A stretch of 64,000 nt of DNA from Gremmenia infestans. Lineage: Eukaryota > Ascomycota > Leotiomycetes > Helotiales > Hamatocanthoscyphaceae. The stretch covers positions 496,001 through 560,000 of the forward strand of contig JAFEVB010000023.1 in NCBI GenBank assembly GCA_032629725.1. The letters run 5' to 3'. This document shows, one piece after another, positions 11,553 through 23,517 of this stretch. A program made the position numbers and the translations under genes. The first letter of the stretch is position 1, and each line of letters starts with the position of its first letter. Below the pieces are notes generated by a model. That model was not told where the DNA came from. It was given only the letters and a program-made list of their open reading frames with translations, and searched no databases.

Positions 11553-12456
11553 AACGGCTGGCAAACCATGTTGTCACATTGTACAGAATATAGGGATGAT
11601 AATAATTAAAAGGTGGAGAGCCAAGCATGATGGATGAGGAAAATTACATTCAACATCACTTTTCGCTTCCACCCCTTGAAAGACCTTTTCGAGCCGTGAA
11701 AGTTTAAGGTTATGATAGGACACGTACGAGCGATATGGCGAAATCGTAATTCCCAGGCTCACCTAGAAGACAGACATACCAAAAGAAAGCTACGCTCCTA
11801 TTCTCAGTGACAAACTTTCGAGGTAGTAATACGTATACTTGAGCTAGATGCTGGAGGTAGTATGGCTGCTATGTGGGCTATTCTAGTGTAGTTTGTTTCG
11901 GTAAGAATATTACATTCATTTTACTCGTATATCTAGTCAGCCCTCAGTCAAGAAAACATGTAGAACTGAGGTCTTTGAAGGCCTTTTAGCACTTTCGAAA
12001 GACGGGATTATTTTTATTGGCCTATTTCTGCTCGGCTATGTATCCCCTTTCTTCCTCCCTCTCTAAGACTAAATTACGACGACGAAGACGACGAAAACTG
12101 AAACTTGGGGCCGCCACTGGCCTTCCCCTACTCCTGTTCTACAAATCAACGCTCCGAAGCGGTATTCATCCTATGATCTACCCGATAGAACACATCGGAT
12201 TGATTCCATCGGATACAGGAAGCAGATACACTGGTTCTGACCAGATGCAGGAAACATGGTAACAATTCATCAGACTATCATCAATCAGGTGAGTTACACT
12301 GCTTCCTAAACTTCATCCCATAATCCATTGGATGGATACATGAAACAGATACTGATTTGATCAGATACCCCCCCAAAAAGAGAGTAGCATCTCAACAGAT
12401 CAAGTGAGTTCAATTGCTTCCTAAAACTTCACATATTGACTCGTAATATATAGACA
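11553..12456. other. Intergenic with two similar intron-like segments near its right end
   Basis: No long open frame. Toward the right end are two diverged copies of an intron-like segment beginning GTGAGTT and sharing GCTTCCTAAA (about 12289 and about 12405). They may be introns in the leader of the following gene. Confidence 0.4.
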
Positions 12457-13602
12457 ATGTCTGGCAAATCTGGTGGAAACGGCAGGCCAAATGGCAGCAA
12501 TGAGAAGTCCTGACGAAAGTCGGTCATCCCCAATTATACTATCAGCAAAGGAAAGGTCACTTCAACCGAGTGGAACAGAGACGGCCCTTTCAGCCAAAGG
12601 AGAAGAATACTGCCTAAAAGACCCGCATTTACGTGGGATGAGGATATCGACGAGATAGGCGGATCCAGCCAGGTCGAGGGGAAGGGACAACCAAAGATCA
12701 TATACTCCAAACCCCCTTCAGGGGATGAGAGTACTGAGTCTGCTTGTATGACGGAGTCGTGCCAGAATACTGACCTATGGTCTCAAACAAAGGGTACTTC
12801 AAAGGCGTCGTCAATCCGATTCCTTCGGCTGCTGGAAGCGGTCTCACCGAAAGCACCAAATCTAATGAGTCCTTAGACATCAGAAAGAACCCAACCTCGA
12901 TTGATACCATCGTCGACGACGATCCTTGGTTTCCAGAAACATGTATCTTACGCGATTCACGCCACATCAAATTTCAGGACCTCGTTCTTGGTTCCCCCAA
13001 AGCAATTGAGATTGTCACTCGATTCCTCTCAGGCGAGCTAAGCCTCAGCCATCTGATGGATACTCCAAAGGGACGACGGCTCTTAGCCGAGCCATTCATC
13101 GAGGCAGCGTTTCTAAATGTCGGATACCGCATCAACATGCCGGCTGCAACGCTTGCATTCGATGAGCGTCGCATGGATGGTGCCCGTACGAAGTCGATTT
13201 TCCAGTCCACATGGTTGAAGTGTAGACCACCAATCCGGTACCAAAGTGCGCCTCTGACTGCTGTCGATGCTTTGATGGGCGATTGCGTGATGGCCGTTGA
13301 TGAAGATCCAAAGGGAGTCGACAGGGGCGGCCTTTGGGGTGGCTACTCTTGTCCGAATGGAAGGAGGCGGAAGCGACCCCCTGAGCCGGTCCATCCCATG
13401 GGACAGATGGTTTCTTCTGCAAAGGATATGTTAAGATCCGATCTCTCTCTTTTCGTAGATGAGAATGGTCAGCATCGAACTGCTCCAGACAAGGCAAAAA
13501 CAGAAGAGGTTCGATACCCATTTACTCCTTCCTGACAGACATCTACTAATCCTGATCTATTGATAGCTGAAACCGTTGGAAGTTACCCATTTACAGCTGT
13601 AA
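12457..13602 (+). pseudogene. Decaying hypothetical fungal gene (internal stop plus frameshift)
   Basis: From the ATG at 12457 the frame reads MSGKSGGNGRPNGSNEKS, meets a TGA at about 12511-12513, then stays open for over 110 codons of protein-like sequence (for example PFSQRRRILPKRPAFTWDEDIDEIGG) to a stop near 12872. Coding potential then continues in another frame: 12777-13508, followed by a possible intron 13509-13566 (weak GTTCGA donor, CTACTAATC branch) and a last exon 13567-13602. The downstream part includes DPWFPETCILRDSRHIKFQDLV and FIEAAFLNVGYRINMPAATLAFDERR. I recognise no domain. The TGA could come from CGA by a C-to-T change. An intron I failed to place could join the frames, so an intact gene with unusual splicing is the alternative. 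An intact 5'-shortened product could start at the ATG at 12777. Confidence 0.45.
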
Positions 13603-14196
13603 GCTATCCTAGATGAACGAAAGGAGAAAACCGAGCTGATGAGAAAAGAAGCGAGTGGTTGAAATCAGCATATTATCTTGCAGTGGAAATTGGTGGGCTG
13701 AAGAACAAGAAGAAAGGAGCTGAAGGCGAACATCTTGGTATTGACAGAATGGCGCATCTTCCAGAAAGCTTCATCTATCTTAGCTGTCGTTGAAGCATTA
13801 AAGAAGACGCTTGCTGAGGACTTGATGGGTTGAGAGGGGGGATTGAAAACGGGTGGCAGACCTCAGGCAACGGGTACCTAGGTACACTTTAAAGGGGGGA
13901 GGGTAGGTCATGTGATTTACTTCTACTCAAACTTGATAGCTTAGAGCACTTGTCTCCGAGAAAAGGATGACGGATGTATTTGGTTCAGTGGTTTAGACGT
14001 CGCAAGCAATCCCTAGAAGCAGCCTCGGGCGCGTGACACCTAAAAACGCCTGAAGAAAACACTGTATTCATTCCAGCTAAGATGTATATCCCATCGTAGC
14101 GCCAATCCAGGCGCTGTGCCTTTGTCCAGCCATATATATACAGCCAACAAGCCTTGTCTTTTCCCCCCATGTATCTATCACCACAAACATCATCAT
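13603..14196. other. Intergenic between the hypothetical gene and ALG5
   Basis: A short open stretch in one frame (about 13620-13793) could be a remnant 3' exon of the hypothetical gene but has no start and no clear splice sites. The 12-bp palindrome GTACCTAGGTAC lies at 13874-13885. Nothing else is visible. Confidence 0.4.
13874..13885. repeat. 12-bp palindrome of the TACCTAGGTA type
   Basis: GTACCTAGGTAC is a perfect palindrome. The core TACCTAGGTA recurs at 42184-42193 and 42860-42869, and a 9-nt partial copy lies at 8615-8623. Confidence 0.7.
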
Positions 14197-15499
14197 CTAC
14201 CTCCTTTTATAAACACCCAACATCCAGCCCAACCTCAACAATGCCAGTCCCCACGCCATGCCCAGACTATCCCACATAACATTAAGTTTACTGCCGCCAA
14301 CCTCTTGCCATCCAATCTGCACTTCCGCGACTTGGATACCAGAGGGTGCGGATTCGGCAAGCATGAGCATCTCGACGTCGAAGATCCAGCCTTCGGCGTG
14401 CATATAGGGTATGATGTGCGGGAGTGCGGACCGCGAGAAGAGCTTGAAGCCGCATTGGGTATCGCGGATGCGCGAGGTCGCCGGGGGCGTGAGGAGGCGG
14501 AGGAGGAGATGGAAGGAGTGCATAAGGGCGTTTCTTAAGGCGGATCTCTGTATCTCTTGTTAGCATTCGATTTGGCTTCTTATCATATCGCGTTTCAAGG
14601 ACGGAGAAATGGGCAAGAGGGGACATACCTTCACAACTGCTTCACTTCCCACCAAATGTGCCCTACTTCCCACAGCAATGCCCCTTCCAGGCCCATCCTC
14701 GACCTTCTTACATCCCTCGACCAAATTCCTCAAATCCTTAAAGCGACTCGCCCCATCCGCATCCGCAAACACCGTATACGCACCCCTCACATGTCGAAAC
14801 CCATGCGTGACCGCTCCTCCCTTCCCTCTATTCTCCTTCAGTGTGCATACCCTCAAAATATCATGTAGCCCATTCGTCTTGGCGAAGTCCAAACAGATAT
14901 CCACAGTCCTGTCTTTACTCCCATCATTTACAATCAAGATCTCATACCCGCCGATCCCCTTCCCAATTTCAGCCCTACTCCCATTCGCTTCTCCTTTGCC
15001 CTTGGATTTCGAAGGAGAACGCCCGTATTCAGAATCGAGGAATGCTACTGCTTCTTCGAGCATGATGACTATGCGCTCTTCTTCATTGTATGCTGGGATC
15101 ACGACGCTGACTTCCACTTCCGCGTCATCAATTGTACCAGTATGTTTCTTTTCCGCCTTTTGAGACGCGGCTTTGTGCCGGTGGGCTAGCCATTCGTCGT
15201 GCCAGCAGGGGAGTGGCTTGTTGGATGTAGTGGACCCGGAGGGCGTGGTTGTGATGTAAGTTTTTTCCGAGTCATATGGTGCGCGGGGAGTGGGCGCGAG
15301 GAGGAAGACGAGGACGTAAATCTGTAGTTTGGTCAGTTTTGTAGAGAGAGGAGGGAGATAGTTGGGAGGGGCGTACAAAAGCGAACGTAGAGAGTGCCGT
15401 TGTAAATAATACCAGAAGCAGTATAGGTAACGGTGTTGTTTTCGCAGTCTCAAGCGCAGTCCCCAGCACCCGCAGTGGAATGTCCAGTATGGACGCCAT
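14197..15499 (-). CDS. ALG5: Dolichyl-phosphate beta-glucosyltransferase
   Basis: Makes dolichyl-phosphate glucose from UDP-glucose at the ER membrane; the product donates the three glucoses of the N-glycan precursor. Three exons (15499-15377, 15321-14629, 14547-14197) encode 388 residues. An N-terminal membrane anchor (PLPILLLVLFTTALSTFAFIYVLVFLL) spans the first intron. The GT-A/GT2 domain shows VVIPAYNEEERI, NDGSKDRT, LKENRGKGGAV, the DxD-type VFADADGASRF, GSRAHL and, after the second intron, RDTQCGFKLFSR and HAEGWIFDVEML. Length is slightly above yeast Alg5 (334 residues), mainly from low-complexity insertions (SPSKSKGKGEANGS). DPM1, the related mannosyltransferase, lacks the N-terminal anchor and the FDVEML arrangement, so ALG5 is the better call. 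Confidence 0.92.
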
Positions 15500-16359
15500 C
15501 TTACTCTTTCAATTGCGCTTCAGGACACCTTTCTAAGTTCAACGCGGCTGTAAAGAAATGGAAAAGGAACGCCTGGCTGGTACTCGTAACATCCGAAAAG
15601 CGCCGCGCGCATGAAAACTTGGGAGGGCAAAACTATTCATACATGTCCGGAAGAACAATCAATTGGTAAGGAGAGGGAATTGTGCGTCGTGTCGTCGAGG
15701 CGCATGCAGTGTTGACTTATGAACACGGTGATCTTAAAAGCTTAGAAGGGCTGCCGGCGCTTTAGCGGGTAATGACCCCTGTGGCGCGAGGCTGAGTGGA
15801 AGGCTGAACCCCTTTTTCTTTAAGGGGGTCTGGGCTTGGTTTGTAAATGGATCAGTGAACCGTAATTAGGAGCGAAGTTATTCAATCTTATAATCCGTTT
15901 CCTTCCTATGCATTTTCTAATGACCTAATGGACAGGATATCTGGCTTGAGAAGCTTTTGTGAAGTTGCTAGCGGCCTCATCCTTCACATAGTAGACAATC
16001 AAGCGTGAGAAGTATCAGGTTTGCATCATATAAGAATAAATGCGTGCTGAAAATGGTTGTATTGAGTCCACAACGCCATATAGCGTTACGTAGCCCGGTA
16101 TCTTGATTTCACCTAATTCCTTCCATCGTCGCATGTGCACTCCAGATCCTCCCATCTATAATACAAGGCGTGCATTCGCATGTAGCAATTTTCTTCGTCC
16201 TCCACTGCTTCTAATCGTTTTGCTGTGTCCATGCATGCAAAGCCAGCCAAATGGGGGACCCTGTGTATATCAACATATTACTCCTTTCATGAATCCATAA
16301 CTCCAACCACCTGCGCCGTCGTGCCTGCAAAATGATCGTCCTCTCTAAAAGGGGCTTTC
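15500..16359. other. Region between ALG5 start and PSY2 3' end, no gene seen
   Basis: The proximal 200-300 nt should be the ALG5 promoter. The rest has short frames only and probably includes the PSY2 3' UTR. Confidence 0.45.
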
Positions 16360-19289
16360 TCAACTGTTGTCTTCTCCTCCGCCATTAGCTTCACCGCCAG
16401 TTTTGATGGCTGGTGAGAGGCTGATGGCAATTTTGTTCGGCTTGCTACCAGAACTTGCGCCGCCGTGGCTTGCAAAACTCTTCTTTCTCCTTAGCATATT
16501 GCTTGTGTTGGACTCCACAGAACTGCTCGAATTTCGGCGTTTCGATTGTGAGAGTTTACCTATCTCATCCTCTTCGTCCTCTTCACGGCGACGCTTCTCG
16601 GAAAGCCTCTCTGGAGGGGACGGAGCCGCCGAAATTGGCGACCGATTATAACGATGTTTTGAAGGACTTGCTTGTGGGGTCTTTGTTTCAACCGCACCAG
16701 CATCGGTATCCATAATATCGTTCTCTTCATCCGATGGGTAATCGACGAGGGGTTTCGAAATGGGCGATGCACCGTTAACTGAGGATCGGCTGGTAGCTTT
16801 GCCGATATCGTCCTCTTCATCAGACGTATTGAAGTACTCCTCTTCAGTAGCATCAAGGTCTTTGATGCCATGCTCCCATCTGCTCCCTCTAGTTTCTCTT
16901 TTTGGGGTGTCCTCTTCCGTGTCCAAAAATGATGTTTCCAGGCTGGGGGCAAATCCTTCGGTCTGATCGTACCTAAGGATAAAATTTTGAAAAGTATCAA
17001 CGTAGGTAATGGCCTTCATTTTGTCACGATAATTCTCCACCAAATGACTGATTATAATCTTGATATGCTCTCTTTTGATGAAATCAAAGAACTCCAGGCA
17101 TGCCGAATTCAGGAGATTGTCACGTGGCATTGTCTCGACTATTAGATTCAAGATTGGCTCAAAGAGCTTTCCTTGAGTCATTTGTTGGTTGTAAAAAACA
17201 TCTTGTAGTCCGATGAGATTTCGAAAGAATTTCAAGGCAGCTAAATGGGATGTTAAACTAGACGTTTTCTTGCGAGCTGAGCTGAAAACTTACTAAGTTT
17301 CAAGTACTTCTCCGGACTCGAGAGCAATTGAGAGATCCGCTGACCTAGGTTCTCGGACATGACAAAATACTTGCTGTGATGTGTATGCTGTCGAACGAAA
17401 AAGCAGAGGATTTCGATCAGGTAAATAAACAGCGAAACCTCGTGAACGCTGAAGTCCATATTGTCTCGTTCTTTCAAATCAACCAAAGGTTTGAAGAGCT
17501 TTTTGGCCGAGTCGTCGTAAAAGTTCTTGACTAGCTCTTGTTGCTGAGGATCCGGAGCAGGCCGTAACCTAGCACCAAACTCTCCGCCTCCCTTACCGGG
17601 GCCGTCGAGTGGCCCAGCTTGAGCGCCAGGATCGAGAAGTACTTTGATAGCATCTGCAATTTGTGCTTTGACGCCAAGATCTACCTCTACCAAAAGAAGA
17701 TCGATCAAGGAGTCTGTCAAAGGAGTTTGCTTCTCGTCCATCTGTCGAAAGATCGTCTGGCGAATCATTTGAGGGTCATGGTCGATCATTGAGACCAAAA
17801 CGTCCGTGGCCCCCACCCGAACCGCCACATCGCTGTGACGAAGAGCGAACGTTATTACAGACAACAAGCCGTGAGCTAAAAAGTTGTTGAAGAGCGTTTG
17901 TCGGCCTGAAGGTTGCAGACTCTTCGCAATGGCACAGCACTGCTGAATAAACAAAACAGCCTCTTTTTTGCGTTCTTGGTCTGTCTCTTCAGAACTGAAA
18001 ATGCCAAATAACTCCTTTAGAAACCCTGGGTTCGATTGGATATGCTGGACGATATCGACATGCTGAAAGAATATCAAGCCGTTGAGAATAGAGAAGGTGG
18101 GGTCGTCCAGGATTCTCGCGAGCACAACATCTTTGAGGTATTGCAACCGATATACCGTATGTATCTTGTTCCGAATTTCTTCGTCTTCGATTCGCACCAC
18201 CTCCTTGTACCTTCCTTCCTTACTCAGCCAGTGTCTATGATTTGCCTTGTGGCTTGGGAAATCCGGATCATATTCGAGAGCTCCTACAACGCCCATTATC
18301 AAATCGTCTCTGACGGCAAGCTCCATCATTGAATTCTCGTTCAACAAAATGAATGTCTTCATAATGTTGCACAGCAGGTGCAGGCTTTTCAAATCCTCCA
18401 TATCCTCGGCCATTTCCACCAGTGGAATTAACGCTTTTATGTAGTCCTCGGTGACGACGAACTTGATCAGAGCTTCGCGGCCGGCATTGGTCATGCTGCA
18501 ATCTCTGACTTGCTTTTCTACCACATCCAAATTGCCAAGTGTGGGAGACGGTAAGGAGATCGAGTTCGTAATATGATCAAGTGGCATGTCATCGTCTAAA
18601 GCATCCTCTGTAGGCGAACAAAGTTAGCACCTCTCCATATGCGTGGTAGGAAAATCTTCTAGACTAAGAGCACTGTGTATAAACGTACCTGGGCCACCTA
18701 TCACAAATGATTGCTGAATGGTGTTTACGAACTTCCTGTAAATCAGACGAGTGAGTATTTAACTTTCAATCAGTCTCATCGCAAGACCTAGGCGTTCTTA
18801 CCAGATGACGGCACACCCTTCAGCTTCTTGGAAGCTAAGGGCCATATCAATGCCAGTAGCTGGCTCCGTCCATACAATAAGTGTATCTGTGGGTATGTGT
18901 CAGCCTTGCAGACACGGTTTACTCGAGTAAACATGCCTTGTTGCTTCTGGAATCCATCCTCCCTGAGTATCTTCGTCTCTAAGAGTACCCGAGCCGGTGC
19001 ATCTTCTGACTCTACTGTAACACGCGGAGTTTCCTGGCGGGTGGCATCGTCCTAGAAACGCGAATCATGTCAGCGAGGGCTTTTGCAAGAAGCGCAGCGT
19101 GAAGGGCTAATGCGGGCAACGCGCAAGTTCTCAAGAAGGTTCCATGCCACTGGGAGATATGCATACGATAAAATAGCCCGCCTGGCAAAAGCCGGTGCCC
19201 CTATCGAACCAGTCGCTGTTGCGCAACTCATAGACCTTGACCCTCTTCTTGTTGTTCGGCGGAGGATCAGGCACCGCTTGTGCCATCAT
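16360..19289 (-). CDS. PSY2: PP4 phosphatase regulatory subunit 3 (Psy2/SMEK family)
   Basis: Targets the Pph3/PP4C phosphatase to substrates in DNA-damage recovery and other signalling. Six exons: 19289-19167, 19051-18937, 18886-18802, 18735-18689, 18607-17294 and 17240-16360, giving 854 residues. The N-terminal EVH1/PH-like domain reads RVKVYELRNSDWFDRGTGFC, VTVESEDAPARVLLETKI, KQQDTLIVWTEP and DMALSFQEAEGCAVIW. The SMEK armadillo-like domain follows (FFQHVDIVQHIQ, KEAVLFIQQCCAIAKSLQP, SLFIYLIEILCFFVRQH, ALKFFRNLIGLQDVFYN). The C-terminus is acidic and Ser/Arg/Lys-rich with likely nuclear-localisation patches. The second intron (18936-18887) uses GC rather than GT, and the conserved KQQDTLIVWTEP is only rebuilt with that boundary. 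The start is the Met of MMAQAVPD; the frame stays open upstream, so a longer N-terminus is possible. Confidence 0.93.
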
Positions 19290-21571
19290 CAAAGGTTGTA
19301 GTTCCCCCTCTAGTTGCTCAGAAGAACAGTTCAAGATATCTGGTGCGATCTCGAGGTGTTGTTGGAGAGAGAGCGGCGCCTGTTGGGTGAGAACCGTGAG
19401 CGCCACTTTCGATTGCTGCGGGCGAAGTCGCGCGCGCCGGGGTCTGGGCAGGGAGGTCGAAGAGTGTCGAGGAGCCGGATATAGCGAGCGATCAGTTGGA
19501 TGCAGCCGGCATGTACTTCGTGAATTCCGCGTTGTCGTGTATTTGCGGCGTCGAGGGGATGTGCGAATAATGACGCTGGGCTGGCGTTCTTTGACACGAG
19601 GTGTTTGCCGTCCGGCTGGCAAAAGAGGCTCTCGCTAAATGGAGATCTGGGCTGCTGGCAGCCACCACCAATGTGAAGAGGAGAAGGTGCCGAGGTTGTT
19701 GATAATAAGACCTTGAGAGGTTTGTTAGTTTTGATATTCGATAAGATTGTATACACAGCATGTTATTTCAAGCCTGATACAATTGCCCCTCTTGCGCGTC
19801 TCTGGATCAGGTAAGATGTTGATTGTGCTCACGTGATCTACTCCGTACTCTACGCGTTTCATTGGATGAGAAGAAGTCTCCACCAACGAACCGCGCACTA
19901 CGGAGTAAATGCGTCATTCCGTTTCAGAATAGCATACTTTGAGTTCAGTTCCCCTTATTCAGCCCGTCACGAGCCTGCCGACCCCTGATTCACACTACAA
20001 CCGGCTTGATCGGAATAACCTCATTTTCTCCTTTCCTGGACTTGTCTGAGGATTATGATTTGCGTTACTTTTTCAATGAATCTTTACTCAATTTTGCCTT
20101 TAGATTATAACCAGGCCATATACCCTTAGATTGTGGTCCTCGAGTAAAGTTTTGACTACTATACTGCCGGTCGAGTCTTGTCTAGAATCTCTTATCCTTT
20201 TTTGGAGTTGACGATTCTAGTGTGTTCGACCTCGTCTCGAGACTGAATTTCTAAACTCCGTGGTATTTGATAGAGTTCCAAGGTGTTCGGTTGGCGGTGG
20301 ACAGAAAAGGCCGCACCAATCTACAATGTACCAGACGGCGTGGGAGATTATTTCGATGATGACAATAAGTGCCCTTATTGATCCAACACCTGTTAAGGAA
20401 ACAGCTTCAGCTTGCCCCTCATTCTTGACGGATGGGGCTTATGTCGATCTTTCCCCCACGGCACATACCGACCTAGAATGGAATCGTTAAGCGGAGAATC
20501 CCCAGATGTTTTCGCTCTTCATCGAGGAATCAAAATGCCGAGATAATGAAGCCATATAGTTCTACATATGCGGTACGCATGCCAGTACAACTCGGAAGTA
20601 CCAGCAGGTTAAGATACACCGCTTCAAGTCTCAGCTCATATGTATTTTCCTCTCGTCCCCTCGGACCCTTTTGAGAGGCTGAGGACTTCTCTGCTGCATA
20701 CAGAGGCTTGGATCAGCCTCCGACAAACGCATTTCGATAGGGCGAAGATAACGTTGCCTGTCACTGGAAATGAATCCACAATGCTGCATGCATAATATTG
20801 TTTTAGACGTTGGCGTCAATTTGGGTGCTTTGCCGTGTGACCTGAGCTTTTACACATTTTGAATTCCACCTGATATGATATGTGATCAAGAGGGAGAGAA
20901 ACATCTCGTTTAAGGTAGCACATGGCAGCATTATCTACGAGTTATCTACCAGTCTTCAAGCATTGTTAGCCGGGAGCACGGAACTGCTGCAGAATCCTTC
21001 GATGACTTGCAGTTCTTCGCTTGTTTTGAGGCTGTGAAGATCAGGAGTTGAAACTTGAACAAAGCTTAAATCTCAAACTTCGGGACGAAGTCTACCAGAG
21101 CCAAAAGGAGTGATTATGGAGAAAGAGCCGTCGGTTAGCCGTGTATCAAAGCGGACCCTCAACACGGGACGGGATCTAAACCAAAGTTGTGGTTAAACGG
21201 GGCTCGTTCATATCGACGCTATGTCACAGTAATCCCTGAATAATCCAAGATCGACAAGGAATATCGATCTCCGACTAAGGAACAGAGATAAGCATCTGTG
21301 AGTCAAGCATAAGGATGAGCACGAGGACGAGAACTATAGAGTACCTCGAGGATCAACACATCAATGAGCAGAATGTCTGTGCGAAGTCATAGTCATTAAG
21401 GCCCGGTAATGCACCAAGGTCAAAGAAGCGGCGGAGTTCTATAACTTTGATATTGTACCACCATACGTTCATGTGCATTTACTTATGTCCTCGTAATCTA
21501 CAATATCTGCAGTCATAAGGATCGTGAGAAATATTACCCTCCTTCCCATACTACGGTTTCGCAAAAGTTGC
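19290..21571. other. 2.3 kb without a convincing gene
   Basis: The first 500 nt should be the PSY2 leader and promoter. Two TACGGAGTA motif copies (19839-19847, 19899-19907) lie only 51 nt apart there. The rest has short frames; a 54-codon frame from the ATG near 20326 has no recognisable feature. Confidence 0.45.
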
Positions 21572-22429
21572 CTAAAGCATGTCCTTGACGTGCTCCTCAA
21601 CGATTTCGGCAGAGCTGAATGAAGCCCTTTCTATGAAAACGTGGCATTCCGAATAAACTTTTTCGTCAAGCCATCTCGTCTGTTGTGTTAAACACCACCA
21701 CTCATAAACGAGATGCAAAGCCCACGGTCTATGAAAGTCCTGATCAAGAAGAACGGATAGGCAGGAGCCGCAGCAGCCACAAACTTTGCACCAATTCTGC
21801 ATGTCAGCCATGTTTGACAACGCACGTTGGATTCGCTCTCTAGCCGCATGTACTATAAAATAAGCATGCATTTCTTTTGGTGATACAATACGGTTACGAA
21901 GTACCGGAGCATATGTAGTTCCGAAATCTGACCTCATACTTACCAAGCAGAAGCCATATTTGAGATAGGGACCGCAATCATCGAGCTCTGTCCATTGGAT
22001 TTGCTTCTGATAGAATCAGTCTAGACTCTAGATCCCGAAAGCTTGTTATCTTACCAGGTTCCGAAGATAATAATGCATTATCATGCCCATAACACCGTCG
22101 ACCGAAGCTGTATTGAGGTATCCCGAAGGCTCATCATCGAATGAAGAAGTGATTTGGTATCAGCAGAGTGCACAAGAAACCCACTCTTTATCCTGATAAA
22201 TAGGGCTGTGGATTTCATACTCGCAGGGTTCGTTTCGAATTCTTGTCACACCTTGCTTGCTGGTGTGCCCTGAAATAGCCATATGAAGGGGTCCAAGTAG
22301 CGAATCTGATGTTTGTCCTCCCAACATGCCACCATCCGTATTCCGCGATTTGTAAATACTAGCCACCTTGATATCCAACACTGTGGGTGGCCTCAGCTTG
22401 GTGACATTCTTGACGCTCCGCTTCAACAC
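21572..22429 (-). other. Possible hypothetical gene or relic, exon structure unresolved
   Basis: The minus strand has protein-like open segments with plausible splice signals. One runs about 22390-22160 (RPPTVLDIKVASIYKSRNTD through RIRNEPCEYEIHSPIYQDKEW). A second, around 22140-22050, ends at a good GTAAGA donor, and a short exon (KQIQWTELDDCGPYLKYGFC) is followed by a GTAAGT donor. After that, a 125-codon frame (21946-21572) or an alternative spliced frame is open. I could not join the first two segments in frame, and the plus strand is also open over 22475-22735. I recognise no domain. It may be a degraded gene or one with an exon I misplaced. Confidence 0.3.
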
Positions 22430-23517
22430 GAAACGATTCGCTGCTTACTTTAACCTTGACGGAGTTCTTCACCCATGCGCATGCAGACGGTCGAGTACTG
22501 TATTGGAACCATTGGAATCTGGGAACCCACGATTCTCTGCGCTTCCGAGCCCAAGACGCCGGCGTGGACCGTCCAAATGTGCGGCTTGAGCTACACGGGT
22601 CACGGCATCCCAAGAATAGACGGAAGGTTTGTTGAGTTCAGGCTATCTCACCATCGCTGCACTGCTACACGAGAAGGACATGGTCTGTCTGCGGTAAATC
22701 CCAGGATCCATTTCCGAAGCAACTTACGGAGGTAGACTAGGCAGCTGAAAGGCGAATTCTAGCCCCACGCGGCTGACATGTGGTTGGGACTTGGGAGCCG
22801 TTGCGTGCGTGGGGTTGGGGGTAGAGTGGGTAGTCTTGCTTGCAGAAGGTGCCTTGTCTTTTTTGAGCCCAGCGCGAAGCACCTCGTATCTCTCAGATCC
22901 GTATCAATCTTCTTCACCCTTATTAATTCTGCCCCAGACATCTCTCCTTTTTTAAAAGCATCCCCACTCCCCAGGATACTGTCCCTTTAGTTCTTATCCT
23001 TCGAGTCGAATTCTGCCTAGGAACCTATGAGTATCGAAATACTTTGCTCCTCTATCAACAACTATAAACTTGATTTTAGGGTTTTCAATAGTTTGGCCCC
23101 GCCTCGCCGACAGTTAGGTTATCGGTAACACTTTATACCCCGTTGGCAACTAGAGTCGAATCTAAGAAAGACCGTCGAGGCCTAATCGTTTAACGCCTCA
23201 TGGGCCTCGTGGACCTCGTGGAATTCTATTTCTAAAGCGGGCCGGGTCTACCGCAAACGTGGCGGCGGGTGGACGTTTGTCTAGCCCTACAATTCCGATC
23301 TGATCAACAGCTAGAACCGACCCTTTCCAGGAAAACAGCCAATTTCTACATACCCCGCGTTTGAAAGCAGCAAAACGCCTCCACCTTCTGTACAGTCAAT
23401 CTATTAGTACAGCATTGACATCGATAAATAGCTTGGCTGTCCCTGTCCCAAGACTTTCGTTCTCTCAACCCAAGTTCTCCATTCACCTCAACCCAAAACT
23501 ACATCCCATCAACCAAA
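22430..23517. other. Upstream region of the following gene
   Basis: The right half is pyrimidine-rich and less AT-rich, and should hold the promoter and leader of the gene at 23518. An open plus-strand frame at 22475-22735 has no recognisable domain and is not called. Confidence 0.4.

Noticed and set aside
13983..14030. GGTTCAGTGGTTTAGA, resembling a tRNA box A
   Set aside because: No acceptor stem, anticodon arm or box B follows.
14560..15163. Plus-strand frames opposite ALG5
   Set aside because: The minus strand carries all ALG5 motifs in order; the plus frames are shadows.
20326..20490. 54-codon plus-strand frame
   Set aside because: Too short and without any feature to support it; no splice partner found.
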